Made by a program: the position numbers and the translations under genes
Part shown: piece after piece, positions 13,022-23,500 of the stretch
Layout of the letters: every line of letters begins with the position of its first letter
How positions within the stretch are numbered: the stretch's first letter is position 1
Notes under the pieces: model-generated
Database searches by the model: none
The model's input: only the letters and a program-made list of their open reading frames with translations
Told to the model about the DNA's origin: nothing
From: Tolypeutes matacus
Lineage: Eukaryota; Chordata; Mammalia; Cingulata; Chlamyphoridae
Assembly (NCBI GenBank): GCA_026826555.1
Contig: JAKSZT010054334.1
Location: forward strand, 31,898,698-31,962,697
Direction: 5' to 3'
Length of the DNA: 64,000 nucleotides

Positions 13022-13434
13022 GATGAGGCTTCTCCCACCTTTCTCCTCTGCCAGGGGTAGGGATAGAGCCAGAGCTGTGTGTAATAATCCAAGTCATTCA
13101 AGCCAAGACCATCTATAGTTGCCTGGAGAGACTGATGAAGCTTCAAGCCCCTTCCTCCCCTACCGGGGATGAGGATAGAACTGCAGGTATGGGCAGCAAT
13201 CTATGCCATGTGGGTCCAAAATGACCGCAGTTGCCCAAGTAGACTGACATAGTTTTGCCTCCCCTCCCTGCCAGGGTTGGGGTTGGACCCTCTAGAGTGC
13301 CCAACAGTCTAATCCATGTAGGTGTTATGGGCTTGCAGTTTCCCTGTGAGGCTGAGGAAGTACTGTCCCTTCTGCCCTTTAGGGGGTAGGAATGGAACCA
13401 CTGACACCCAACAGTTCAGTCTGTGTACATTTTT
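13022..13434 (-). promoter_or_regulatory. Tandem ~112-bp monomers in the L1 5' UTR
   Basis: Successive diverged units start at 13022 (112 bp), 13134 (112 bp), 13246 (108 bp) and 13354 (cut off at 13434 by the element boundary). A partial unit precedes 13022. Each + strand unit starts GAYRWRG-like, has a pyrimidine-rich stretch, a CCRGGG/GGGGAT-like core, an A/T-rich middle and ends with GTTGCCY...GAGACT or similar. The arrangement resembles the monomer-based L1 promoters known in rodents; promoter function here is inference. Unit identity is moderate by eye. Confidence 0.75.
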
Positions 13435-13649
13435 ATAGGTTTTTAATGGTAAAGCTCTACATTTTGTAAACAAATATATGTAAATATGCATATATGTAAG
13501 TTTACTTGTTGATTACAGTTCTCATCAACTTCTTCCTATTTCTGATTATTCAAAATCATTTTCTTATTCATGGAAATAAGACTTCCTTAGAGGAAAAATA
13601 AGCCATCAGAGTCATCCATAGGCATAATTGTTGAGTAGAAAATGTTAGT

Positions 13650-14245
13650 ATGTTGCACTCTCAGCTTCTTCTTTCCATATATCCACTCTCCTTACCTATT
13701 TGTTCAGGACTATCTACATTGCCTGTGGCTACTCATTACCCCCAACCTGCACCTATAACTGTGCTCACTATCTTCCTTGACCCTTTCCTTCATTACTCCA
13801 CTTTTTCCCTCAAAACTTATTTACTCACTGCCCCATTTTCTTAGATTCCTTCTTTTTTTAGCCCTCACAAATTTTTCACAAGTGTTGTCTGTATGCACTT
13901 ATATATTTCTGCATCTTCCACTAACTCTTTCACTCCTTTCTAATATGACTACCTTCCTGATCATGTCATCAGAATAGCTCTCCCAGAGGTCACTGATGAC
14001 CTCCATTGCCAAGTATAAAGGACATTTTCTGTTCTCACCTGGCTGACAGCTCAGTCACATTCAACATAATCGATTGTTTCCTTCTTCTTTCAACAAACTC
14101 TTTCCCTAACTTCCATGATCCAGTGTGGCTTCCATGACCCCTGATTATAGTCCTCAGGTCCTTTTCTTCTTGATCTATATGCTCTGTGTGTGATCGTCCC
14201 ACATATGGCCTTCTTTTAACATCTAAAATAATACATCCATATGAT
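13650..14245 (+). mobile_element. L2/CR1-type LINE fragment (reverse transcriptase region)
   Basis: The stretch around 13970-14245 follows the L2 ORF2 pattern: GAGGTCACTGATGACCTCCA, a degraded AAFDTVDHS-like segment at about 14050, and the later segment equivalent to GPLLFSIYTL at about 14160-14190. Upstream sequence from 13650 is C/T-rich and compatible with the same element. Frames are broken. The name comes from recognised consensus shape, not a search. Confidence 0.55.
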
Positions 14246-14423
14246 GAGAGGTCCCTTCCTGGAAGGGACATGCTACAGCTAGACGTGGGTTGAGTGGAGA
14301 AGGTTGAGATTATAAAATCAGAAGTAGGGAATGGGACTCTAGGATGGTGAGAAATAAGAATAAAAATTCTAGGAAGTGATGAAGAATAGTAAGCACATCC
14401 AAGGTGGATAAAGAGTAGAGAGA

Positions 14424-14644
14424 GGGAAGCGGCTGTGGATCAATTGGTTGGGCTCCTGTTTACCATATGGGAGGCCCCGAGTTCATTTCCCGTGGCCCCC
14501 TGATGAAGGCAAGCTGGCACGGTGAGCTGGGCGTGCTGAGCTGGTGCAAAAAGATGACAAAACGCACAGCAAATCGACACAGCGAGCACCAGCAGCAAGG
14601 GGGGGGGGATAAATAAATAAAAATAAATCTTAAAAAAAAAAAAA
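14424..14644 (+). mobile_element. DAS-type SINE, long variant
   Basis: Starts GGGAAGCGGCTGTGGATCAA with a tRNA-like head, a degraded B box (GAGTTCATTTCCC), a longer GAGCTGGTGCAAAAAGATGA-type segment than neighbouring copies, then a GGGGGGGGG block and an A-rich tail. Left flank AAGAGTAGAGAGAG resembles AAGAATAGGGAGAGAG after 14834, so the second SINE landed in this copy's downstream target duplication. Confidence 0.9.
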
Positions 14645-14651
14645 AAGAATA

Positions 14652-14834
14652 GGGAAGCGGCTGTGGCTCAATCAGTGAGGCTCCCGTTTACCATATGGGG
14701 GGCCCCGGGTTCGGTTCCCGGGGCCTCCTGGTGAGGGCGAGCCCGCCCGCGCAGCATGGTTGGCTGACCCCGTGAGCGCAAGCAGCAAGGGGGGGATAAA
14801 TGAATAAATAAAGAAAATCTTTAAAAAAAAAAAA
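14652..14834 (+). mobile_element. DAS-type SINE, second of nested pair
   Basis: A cleaner copy with GGGTTCGGTTCCC B box and GCAGCAAGGGGGGGATAAAT tail entry. AAGAATAG precedes it and also follows its poly(A), giving a short target duplication. High similarity to the copies at 29340, 44593 and 23880 suggests the same young subfamily. Confidence 0.92.
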
Positions 14835-15489
14835 GAATAGGGAGAGAGAAGAAAGGCTGGAGGAAAAATTGCCAGGGAGGACAGGAACAGGAATGGTGAC
14901 TTAGAAAGGTATGGCTTTATGTTGTCTTTTCCCTCCCTTCTTGTTGCATCCTGCCACTGCAAACCTGACCGTTAATGAGCTCTAAAAGGAAATCATAATT
15001 AGAAAAGGGGACTCCAAACCAGATGAGGTAGACAAGTATAGAACTGTGATTTGGAACTAACGAAGGATGTTGATGAGCCAGGATCTAAAACAAAAGAGGA
15101 GAAGGAGCCAGAATCACCATGTGGCAGTAGCAGCAAGGATAGAAAAGGGGAATCTCTGTTAAGGGAATCAATTGTATATAATAGATATACATTGTATATT
15201 AATTAGGATAATACTAGCAGTTGAAACAAATGAATCCTGAAAATACATAATGGCTTGTGCACAATAGAAATTTATTTCCCATTTTGTGCAAAGACCAAAA
15301 CAAGTGTTTCTGATTGGTGGACAGCTCCACCAATCCCAAACAGGGACCCAGTCTTCTTTCATCTTTTGGTTCCTCTGTCATCAAAACATGATGTTCCTGT
15401 TCACTGTGTTCATCTGCGTCAAGCCAGTAGAAGGGATAAGAGCATAGAGGATCATGGATGAGCTAGATCTGGAACTAGAACACATCCCT
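14835..15489. other. Unique sequence
   Basis: No recognised repeat or gene. Short ORFs at 15168-15461 on both strands overlap each other and are not supported. Confidence 0.4.
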
Positions 15490-16130
15490 TCCTCCACTGT
15501 CAAATATGAAGAATAAATCTGGACTTGGCAAGGAGAGACTTTATTTCAAATGATTATTTACTTTATTAGAAAGGATTATTGCAAGTGAGGGAAAAGAACT
15601 ATTGTAATAGGGTGAGAGAGACTAGTGCAATAGGGAGAAAGCTTTGACCATAAGATCTGCACCTGTCTCAAGGGTTAGATAAAAATGATTTTTAATAGAT
15701 AGGAGTAAACAAGACTAGAAAGAATTGGTTGTGAGGACATGGAGAAGTGGGAGAGCATGATCAGATAGTAGATGAGCATATGTTTTACCCAGAGGCCCGC
15801 CTGTTCTCCAGGAGGGACCTCTAAAGAGGGGCTGTAGCTGGCTCAGGTTAAGGGTCGGCTGAAGTTCAGAGAACTGGGGGAAGAAAAGAAGCTTAGCCAA
15901 CGTTTGGTTCACAAACATTTTGTTCCAATTTATCCATGGGCATAAGCAGTTCAACTAATCTTGAGGAGAAGAATGGGAATTTGGAAGTTCTATGTCTGAC
16001 CTTATGGCTAGATAAAAAAGGTGAAATTCTTAAGTCTTACCTAAGTCATATGGGGAAAGGGTGTTTCTTTATAGTAAGCTATTTCCTGGAACTCAAAGGA
16101 TAAGTAGAATTTCTTAACCTTCACTGTTTT
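15490..16130 (-). repeat. Possible ancient LTR, reverse orientation
   Basis: A TTTATTTCAAATGATTATTT segment (reverse poly(A)-signal-like) at about 15540 is followed by three degenerate ~22-bp repeats of ATTGCAATAGGGAGAGA type (15567-15645). The layout looks like a reversed LTR, but no TG/CA ends or target duplication were found, so this is tentative. Confidence 0.3.
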
Positions 16131-17275
16131 CCAGGATCACAGGGCTCCAATGAAGTTCAACATTGTCACCACACACATATTTCATTGACCAAACCTCAGT
16201 TACATGTCACACTGCATGGGAGACTAGGAAATATTGTCTAGCCATGTGCCCAGAAGGGACAAGAAACAGGTTTATTGAGCAGCTAGTAAGTTTCTGACAT
16301 ACATAGTAAAATGAGAATGTATTTGCCACTCAAAAGAGTGCATTTTAAGTATAATGTGTTCATGTAATGGCTGATCATTTATTTGTGACACAAGCACAAT
16401 ATGAATCAAAGCAGTGGCAAGATGGGAGGTTGTAATGAAAACAAACCCACTGAGCACATTGTATCTTCCTAAAATTGAGGAACCCCACACTATTCTTTCT
16501 TATGCCTTGGTGTAAAACAGCACATCAAGTTTAATATTTTCCTTTTTACCCATCATGCAGTCATTCTGTATACAGAAGTATTTGATGATAGTGTGTCATT
16601 CTCAATGTGTTTTCCAATTTCAAGTGGAAAAAAAACACAAAAGCCCCTTAATTTTAAAAAAACTGGTTCTCCATTCCTAAGTTTTAAGACTCCTTTGCAC
16701 TTCAGAGCCACATCCGTCAATGTATTACTGAGAGAAACAAAGAAAATGCCAGGTATTCATTAGCACTAGAAGGAAATTACCCTGCCACATCTGCAGTTGC
16801 AAATGCCATCATTCTCCTATGGTGGTAGAAGATCATTTTAAACCAGTTTCCCACTAACTGAGATGACAATGAAAACAAGTTAGCACTGCTGGCTAATTCT
16901 CTTTTATGTGTATTTTTGGCCAATAGGCATTTACTTCTTCCGGTAAACATGACTTTTACATCATTTTGAAAATATGTATGGTGAAAGCATAGAGCTGTAG
17001 GAATGCATTTATTACAAGTGGCATACATATGTTTTCAGATGAGCAATTGACTAGTATGCCCTGCACAGAGAAGGTGCTGTAGAGCTATTAGTTATGTGGA
17101 TTAGGACTTAGGTCAGCATGATATATCTTTCATTAACTAGTAAATGGATTTTGAGGGTTTATTTATGTATCTTTAAATGTAGTATGATTCATATGCAAAA
17201 ATCTTTGGTACTGTTTTAAATATGTGAACTATATTAACTAAATTAAAGTTACTTTTAACATTAAAACATAGAAAT
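16131..17275. other. Unique sequence
   Basis: No gene or nameable repeat was seen. Confidence 0.4.
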
Positions 17276-17400
17276 GGGGAGCAGATGTGGCTCAAGCAAT
17301 TGGGCACCCACCTCCCACATGGGAGGTCCCGAGTTTGGTTCCCAGTTCCTCCTAAAGGAAAACAAACAATGAGCAGACAATGAGCAAAAACTTAGGAATG
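17276..17400 (+). mobile_element. DAS-type SINE, short older variant
   Basis: GGGGAGCAGATGTGGCTCAA head, GAGTTTGGTTCCC B-box-like core, and downstream repeats of AATGAGCAGACA type, as in the second halves of the dimeric copies at 52536 and 55614. The 3' limit is uncertain. Confidence 0.85.
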
Positions 17401-17474
17401 ATGAAAGAAGATGGGGAATTCATCAAAGGAGACAGGAAATCAACGCTTACACATTCCCAAAAAGGCATCCTCAC

Positions 17475-17520
17475 TGACTTAATGAATGAATAATGAATCA
17501 ATTATTCATTCATTAAGTCA
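17475..17520. repeat. Perfect inverted repeat, 20-bp arms, 6-nt loop
   Basis: Left arm 17475-17494 (TGACTTAATGAATGAATAAT) is the exact reverse complement of right arm 17501-17520, with GAATCA between. No known element encloses it. Confidence 0.97.
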
Positions 17521-17539
17521 TTCAACATGTTATTGAGCA

Positions 17540-18275
17540 AGGACTCACTGCCCCTTGCACACAGAGGTCAACACTATAACATCAGGATATTGAAAAAAGA
17601 GCTTTAATGCAAGGTTGACTGACATGGAGACAGGAGACAAGGCTCAAATCTGTCTTTCCAATCTGAGCACTAAGGGAGATTTTATGGGATTGGGAGGTGA
17701 GAGGTAGGGACAGAAGTGGGGAGGTTTGATTTGGCATCATCCAAATTGGTTAATTATAGAGTTGACCATATGCGATAGAGTGGGTATAAGGCTGGATCTT
17801 TCTTACTGAAGGACCTCTTGCATTTGCTCTGCTTCCTATGTCTCCCTGTCTTCATAGTCTTGGTTCTGAGGGAGGTGACTTCTGTTCCTAGTGTCTCAAA
17901 GATCATGAAAAGGACAAGTGTCAGTGTTTTCTGCACATGCTCAGGTTATATGACCTACAGTTAACTTCAGAAGAAAAGGTTATAGGAATAGAGGACATCT
18001 CCCCACAAACTGACACTTTCAAATAAATCTTTGGGGCTCCTGTAGGACTTTGTTACCCAGAGTACAGTTTGCTGAGCAGCAACATGGGTGTCATTTGAAT
18101 CTTGTTAGAAAGATACCATCTTGGGAGCCAACTCAGATTTCCTGAGTCAGAATGTATTTTTCATAAGACCCCCAGGTGAACTGTATGCATATTAAAGTTT
18201 GAGAAGCACTCCTACATGGAGTTTTTCACATCAACAATCACTGATTTCAAATAGCACTAATAAATTAGATTAAAG
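17540..18275. other. Unclassified sequence, possibly an old LTR
   Basis: The segment from about 17585 (AAGAGCTTTAATGCAAGG, GACATGGAGACAGGAGAC) looks like the reversed end of an LTR, but I cannot define ends or a family. The short ORF at 17754-17936 is not supported. Confidence 0.3.
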
Positions 18276-18512
18276 CTGTAGAACATTTCTCAATTGGGGG
18301 CATTTTGTTGCCCTCCCGTCCCCCCATCCCAGAACATTTGGCAATATTTGGAGACATTTTTGATGGTCACAACTGGGGGGATGCTACTGGCATCTAACAA
18401 GTAGAGGCAAGGGATGTTTTAAACATCCTACCATGCACAGGACAGCCCCTCACAACAAAAAATTACCCTGTCCAAAGTGTCATTAGTGCCACTGGTAGGA
18501 AGCCCTGCTGTA
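18276..18512 (+). mobile_element. MER20 (hAT-Charlie nonautonomous DNA transposon)
   Basis: Close to the MER20 consensus as I know it: GGGGGCATTTTGTTGCCCTC, ACATTTGGCAATATTTGGAG, GTCACAACTGGGGGGATGCT, ACCATGCACAGGACAGCCCC. Near full length at about 235 bp. The ends are mildly decayed. Confidence 0.85.
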
Positions 18513-18556
18513 CGACAGTGCTTCTCAAACTTTTGCACACATCACAATTACATGGA

Positions 18557-19562
18557 GACTTCCAGGAAGATGGCAGACTAGTAAGACACGGGAATCTCTT
18601 CTCCAGAAAAATAGCTAGAGGACAGGCTGAAACAACCCCGAAAAATATCTTCTAGGGTTTAGGACAGCAGGTGAAGGCTGCACACCACCCAGAGGAGAGA
18701 GGGACAAAAGAGGGAAATCGCGATGACAGAACCATGAGTTGGAACTAGCAGCTTCTGCTGCTGCCAGCACCCTCCCCCCCACAACTCTTTAGAATTCTCA
18801 GGCCTCTGGGCCTGCAACTACAGACAATGGGGGCTCCAGGGATCTACCACTCCAGGAAAGGGGAGAGAGAGGGACACAGCCTTAGGCTGACTCAGGTTCT
18901 GACCTGCAGATTTGGGCTGCGGAGCCCCACGGACCCTTCCACATGGCGGTTTGCCCTGGGAGCCTAGGAAGGACTGGAGAAATCCGGCCCTCACAACCTC
19001 CCTCTCTTCTAGCCTGGACTAATTGTTGAGGACTCCACAGGAGAGGGGAAAGAGAGCCTGGGGCTGACCCTACTTTTGACTCGCAGGTTTGGTCTGCTCT
19101 GTCCTGAGAGCCTTTCAAGGCTGGGTGGGGCTGTGCCATTGTTTGCCTTGGAGCCTGCAAGGGGTCACATTGATCTGGTCTGTGTCACAACAAATACACT
19201 CCGACCAGGCATTGAATTAAGAGCTGCCAATGAGCACCATCTCCTGGAAGACCAAGGAAGTGCACATAAGAAAATTAATAAGTAGGAGAGGCTTTTCCTG
19301 GCCTCTATAGTCTCCCTGCCCAAGACCCTAGGAAACAACTCTACAACCAATTACTGGGTCCAGTGCCCAGTTTTGAGCAACCAGCAGAACAATCCTAACA
19401 ATCAAGGTTAAGCCAAAAATCAAAGAGCTGTGGTAACTCACAGCCTCCTGCCACTAAAACCCTATAAAAGAGAAAGAGATAGAGCATCTAAGTAAAATAT
19501 AACCTAACCAGATACCTAAGCACCAGCAAAAAATTACGAGCCATACTAAGAAAATAGAAGAC
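18557..19562 (+). promoter_or_regulatory. L1 5' UTR with ~183-bp internal duplication
   Basis: A GC-richer leader about 1 kb long. A unit starting ACTCCAGGAAAGGGGAG at 18849 is repeated, diverged, from 19032 (ACTCCACAGGAGAGGGGA). Both copies contain CTGACYY..., a CGCAG/CTGCAG-GTTTGG-like segment, and a TTTGCCYTGGAGCCT-like segment. A weaker third copy may start near 18680. Internal promoter activity is expected from L1 biology but not shown here. Confidence 0.75.
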
Positions 19563-20501
19563 ATGGCCCAAGAAAAGGAATACAGCAAAGTCCCAGAAGA
19601 GATGCAAAATTTGAGAGAACTAATCAGTGAGATAAGCACAAATTTTCAAAATCAAATTAATGAGATGAAAGGCAATATAGTTAAAGAAATAAATGACGTC
19701 AAGAAGACATTGAGCGAATGCAAAGATGAATTTGAAATCCAGAACAGAAAAGTAAAGGAGTTCATGGGAATGAAAGACACAATAGGTGAAGTCAAAAATA
19801 CATTTGAGGCATACAACAGCAGACTCGAAATGATAGAAGAAAGACTAAGTGATACCAAAGACAGAGCAGCTAAAATTGAAGAGAGAAAAGAACAGAGAGA
19901 GTAAAGAATGGAAAAAATTGAGCAGGGGCTCAGAGATTTGAATGACAACACAAAACGCAACAACATACATATCATGGGAGTTCCAGAAGGGGAAGAGAAA
20001 GGAAAAGGGGCAGAAAGAGTATTTGAGGAAATAATAGCTGAAAATTTCCCAACTCTCATGAAAGAAATGAACTTACATGTCCAAGAAGCACACCGTACCC
20101 CAATAAGAATAAATCCAAATAGACCTAGGCCAAGACACATATTATTCAGAATGTCAAATGTAAAAGATAAAGAGAAAACTCTCGGAGCAGCAAGAGAGAA
20201 GCAAACGATCACGTACAAAGGGCATCCAGTAAGACTTTGTGCAGATTTCTCTTCAGAAACCATGGAGGCGAGAAGACAGTAGTATGATACAATTAGGAAA
20301 CTGAAAGAGAAAAACTGCCAGCCGAGAATTCTTTATCCAGCAAAACTGTCCTTCAAATATGAAGGTGAATATAAAGTATTCACAAACAAACAGAAACTAA
20401 GAGAGTTTGCAAAAAAGAATCCACCTTTGCAGGAAATATTAAAGGAAGCCTTAGAACCTGAAAGAAAAAGACAGGAGAGAGAGGCTTGGAGGAGAATATA
20501 G
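19563..20501 (+). pseudogene. L1 ORF1 pseudogene (two in-frame stops)
   Basis: One continuous frame of 313 codons from ATG at 19563 to TAG at 20499-20501, interrupted only by TAA at 19902-19904 and TAG at 20280-20282. N-terminal third: long heptad-rich coiled coil (EIQNRKVKEFMGMKD, RLEMIEERLSDTKD). Middle: RNA-recognition-like region with IHIMGVPEGEEKG. C-terminal: HRTPIRINPNRPRPRHILF and RLCADFSSETMEARRQ, hallmarks of L1 ORF1p. Length is close to the usual 330-370 residues. The protein normally coats L1 RNA as a trimer. The stops make it non-functional as a full protein. Confidence 0.93.
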
Positions 20502-20571
20502 AAGAAAGAAAAGCAGAAAGGATAACCAAAAGAGAAACAAAAACAAGATGACATGAAAACCAAAGAATAAA

Positions 20572-23500
20572 ATGGAGGAAATAAAGAGTGCATTTTCAAT
20601 AATATCATTGAATGTGAATGGATTAAATTCTCCAATCAAAAGATAAAGGCTGGCAGAATGGATAAAAAAACATGAGCCATCCATATGCTGCTTACAAGGA
20701 ACTCACCTCAGACCCAGGGATACAAACCGGCTGAAAGTAAAAGGTTGGAAAAAGATACTCCACGCGAATAGTAAACAGAAAAGAACAGGGGTAGCTATAC
20801 TAATATCAGACAAAACAGACTTCAAATGCAAAAAAAGTGATAAGAGATGTGGAAGGCCATTATATATTAATAAAAGGGACGATCCTCCAGGAAGATATAA
20901 CAGTCATAAATATCAACGCACCTAACCAGGGTCCCCAAAATATATGAGACAAACTCTGGCAAAACTGAAGGGAGAAATAGACATTTCTACAATAATCGTT
21001 GGAGACTTCAACACCCCTCTCACATCATTAGAACAACTAGACAGAAGATCAACAAGGAAACAGAGAACTTGAACAATATGATAAACAAGTTAGACCTAAC
21101 AGACATATACAGAACACTGCATCCAAACTCAGCGGGTTATACATTCTTCTCAAGTGCCCATGGATCTTTCTCCAGGATAGACCACATGTTAGGTCACAAT
21201 ACAGCTTTCAATAAATAGAAAAAGATTGAAATTATACAAAGCACCTTCTCAGATCATAATGGAATGAAACTAGAAATCAATAACAGACAGGAAAAAAGGA
21301 AATTTGCAAATGTGTGGAGACTGAACAACACAACTCCTAAATATTCAGTGGGTCAAAGAAGAAATTGCAAGTGAAATAAGTAAATATATTGAGACAAATG
21401 AAAATGAGAACACAACTTATCAAAGCTTATCGGATACAGCGAAGGCAGTCTTGAGAGGGAATTTATAGCCCTAAATGCCTATATTAAAAAACAAGAAAGA
21501 GCTAAACTCAAGATTTAACTGAACGACTTGAGAAACTAGAAAAAGAACAGCAAACCAATCCCAAAGCAAGCAGAAGGAAAGAAATAATAAAGATTAGAGC
21601 AGAAATAAATGAAAATGAGAACAGAAAAACAATAGAGAAAATCAACAAAACCAAAAGCTGGTCCTTTGAGAAGATCAATAAAATTGATAAACCCCTTGCT
21701 AGACTAACAAAAAAAAAAAAAGAGAGAAGATGCAAATAAATACAATCAGAAATGAAGGGGGGAAATTACAAAAGACCTCACAGAAATAAAAAGAATCATA
21801 AGCAGATATTATGAGAAACTATATGCCAACAAACTAGACAACCTAGATGAAATGGACAAATTTCTAGAAACTCATAACCAACCTACACTGACACAACAAG
21901 AAATACAAGAACTTAACAAACCAATCACAATTAAGGAGATTGAATCCATCATCAAAAATCTCCCAGCAAAGAAAAGTCCAGGACCAGATGGCTTCACAGG
22001 TGAATTCTACCAAGCATTTCAAAAAGAATTAACACCAATCCTGTTTAAACTCTTCCAAAAAATTGAAGAGGAGGGAAAATTACCCAACACATTTTATGAA
22101 GCCAATATCACCCTAATACCAAAGCCAGATAAAGATTCCACAAGAAAAGAAAATTACAGACCAATCTCTCTAATGAACATAGGTGCAAAAATTCTCAACA
22201 AAATACTTGCAAATCGAATCCAACAGCCTATCAAAAGACTTATACATCACGACCAAGTGGGATTTATTTCTGGTATGCAAGGCTGCTTCAACATAAGAAA
22301 ATCAATCAACGTAATATACCACATTAACAAATTGAAGGAAAAAACCACATGATCATCTCAATAGATGCAGAAAAGGCATTCGACAAATGCAACATCCTTA
22401 TTTGATAAAAAATACTTCAAAAGATAGGAATAAAAGGAAAATTCCTCAATATGATAAAAGGCATATATGAAAAACCCACAGCCAACATCATACTCAATGG
22501 GGAAAGGTTGAAAGCTTTCCCCCTAAGATCAAGAACAAGACAAGGATGCCCACTCTCACCATTGTTATTCAACATTGTACTAGAAGTTCTAGCTAGGGCA
22601 ATTAGACAAGACAAAAAAATTAAAGGCATCCAAATAGGAAAAGAGGAAGTAAAACTATCACTGTTTGCGGATGACTTGATCCTGTACTTAGAAAATCCTG
22701 AAGTATCCACGACAAATCTACTTGAATAATAAATGATTTCAGCAAAGTGGCAGGATACAAGATCAACACGCAAAAATCAGGAATGTTTTTGTACACTAGT
22801 ACTGAACAATCTGAGGAGGAAATCAGGAGGAAAATTCCATTTTCAACAGCAACAAAAAGACTCAAATACCTTGGAGTTAATTTAACCAAAGAAGTACAGG
22901 ACCTATATGCAGAAAACTGCAAAACAAAGCTAAAAGAAATTTAAAAAGACCTAAACAAATGGGAAGACATTTCGTGTTCATGGATTGGAAGAATAAATAT
23001 AGTGAAGATGTCAGTCTTGCCCAAACTGATTTATATCAAAATCCCAACAGCTTATTTTATAGAATTAGAGAAGGCAATTACCAAATTCATCTGGAAGGGT
23101 AAGTGTACCCGAATAGCCAAAAGTGTTCTAAAAAAGAAGAGCAATGTGGGAGGAATTTCACTGCCTGACCTTGAAGCATATTACAAAGCTACAGTGGTCA
23201 AAACAGCATGGTACTGGCATAAAGATAGACACATCTATCAGTGGAATAGAATTGAGAATTCAGAAATATACCCTCACCTATACAGTCAACTGGTTTTTGA
23301 CAAACCTACCAAGCCCACGCTGATGGGAAAAAACAGTCTCTTCAACAAATGGTGTTGGGAGAACTGGATATCTATAACCAAAAGAATGAAAGAGCACCCC
23401 TATCTCACCCCCTATACAAGAATCAACTCAAAATGGATCAAAGATCTAAATATAAAATCCAGGACCATAAAACTACTAGAAGAAAATATAGGGAAACATC

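Larger units (their letters stand above)
7225..13434 (-). mobile_element. Near-complete xenarthran L1 (LINE-1), reverse orientation
   Basis: The element is bounded by a perfect 10-bp target-site duplication, ATAGGTTTTT, at 7215-7224 and 13435-13444. Read on the minus strand it runs: tandemly repeated 5' UTR (about 13434-12881), ORF1 (about 12880-11705, interrupted by a SINE at 12394-12596), ORF2 (about 11630-7905) and a 3' UTR ending in an A-rich tail at 7225. The 5' end stops within a monomer, so it is slightly 5' truncated or initiated internally. Both ORFs carry stops and frameshifts, so it cannot now mobilise itself. It is homologous in ORF1 and ORF2 to the forward L1 at 18557-24739 but has a different 5' UTR and 3' UTR. 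Confidence 0.92.

Noticed and set aside
19652..20263. 203-codon minus-strand ORF
   Set aside because: Antisense shadow of L1 ORF1, whose sense-strand hallmarks are clear.
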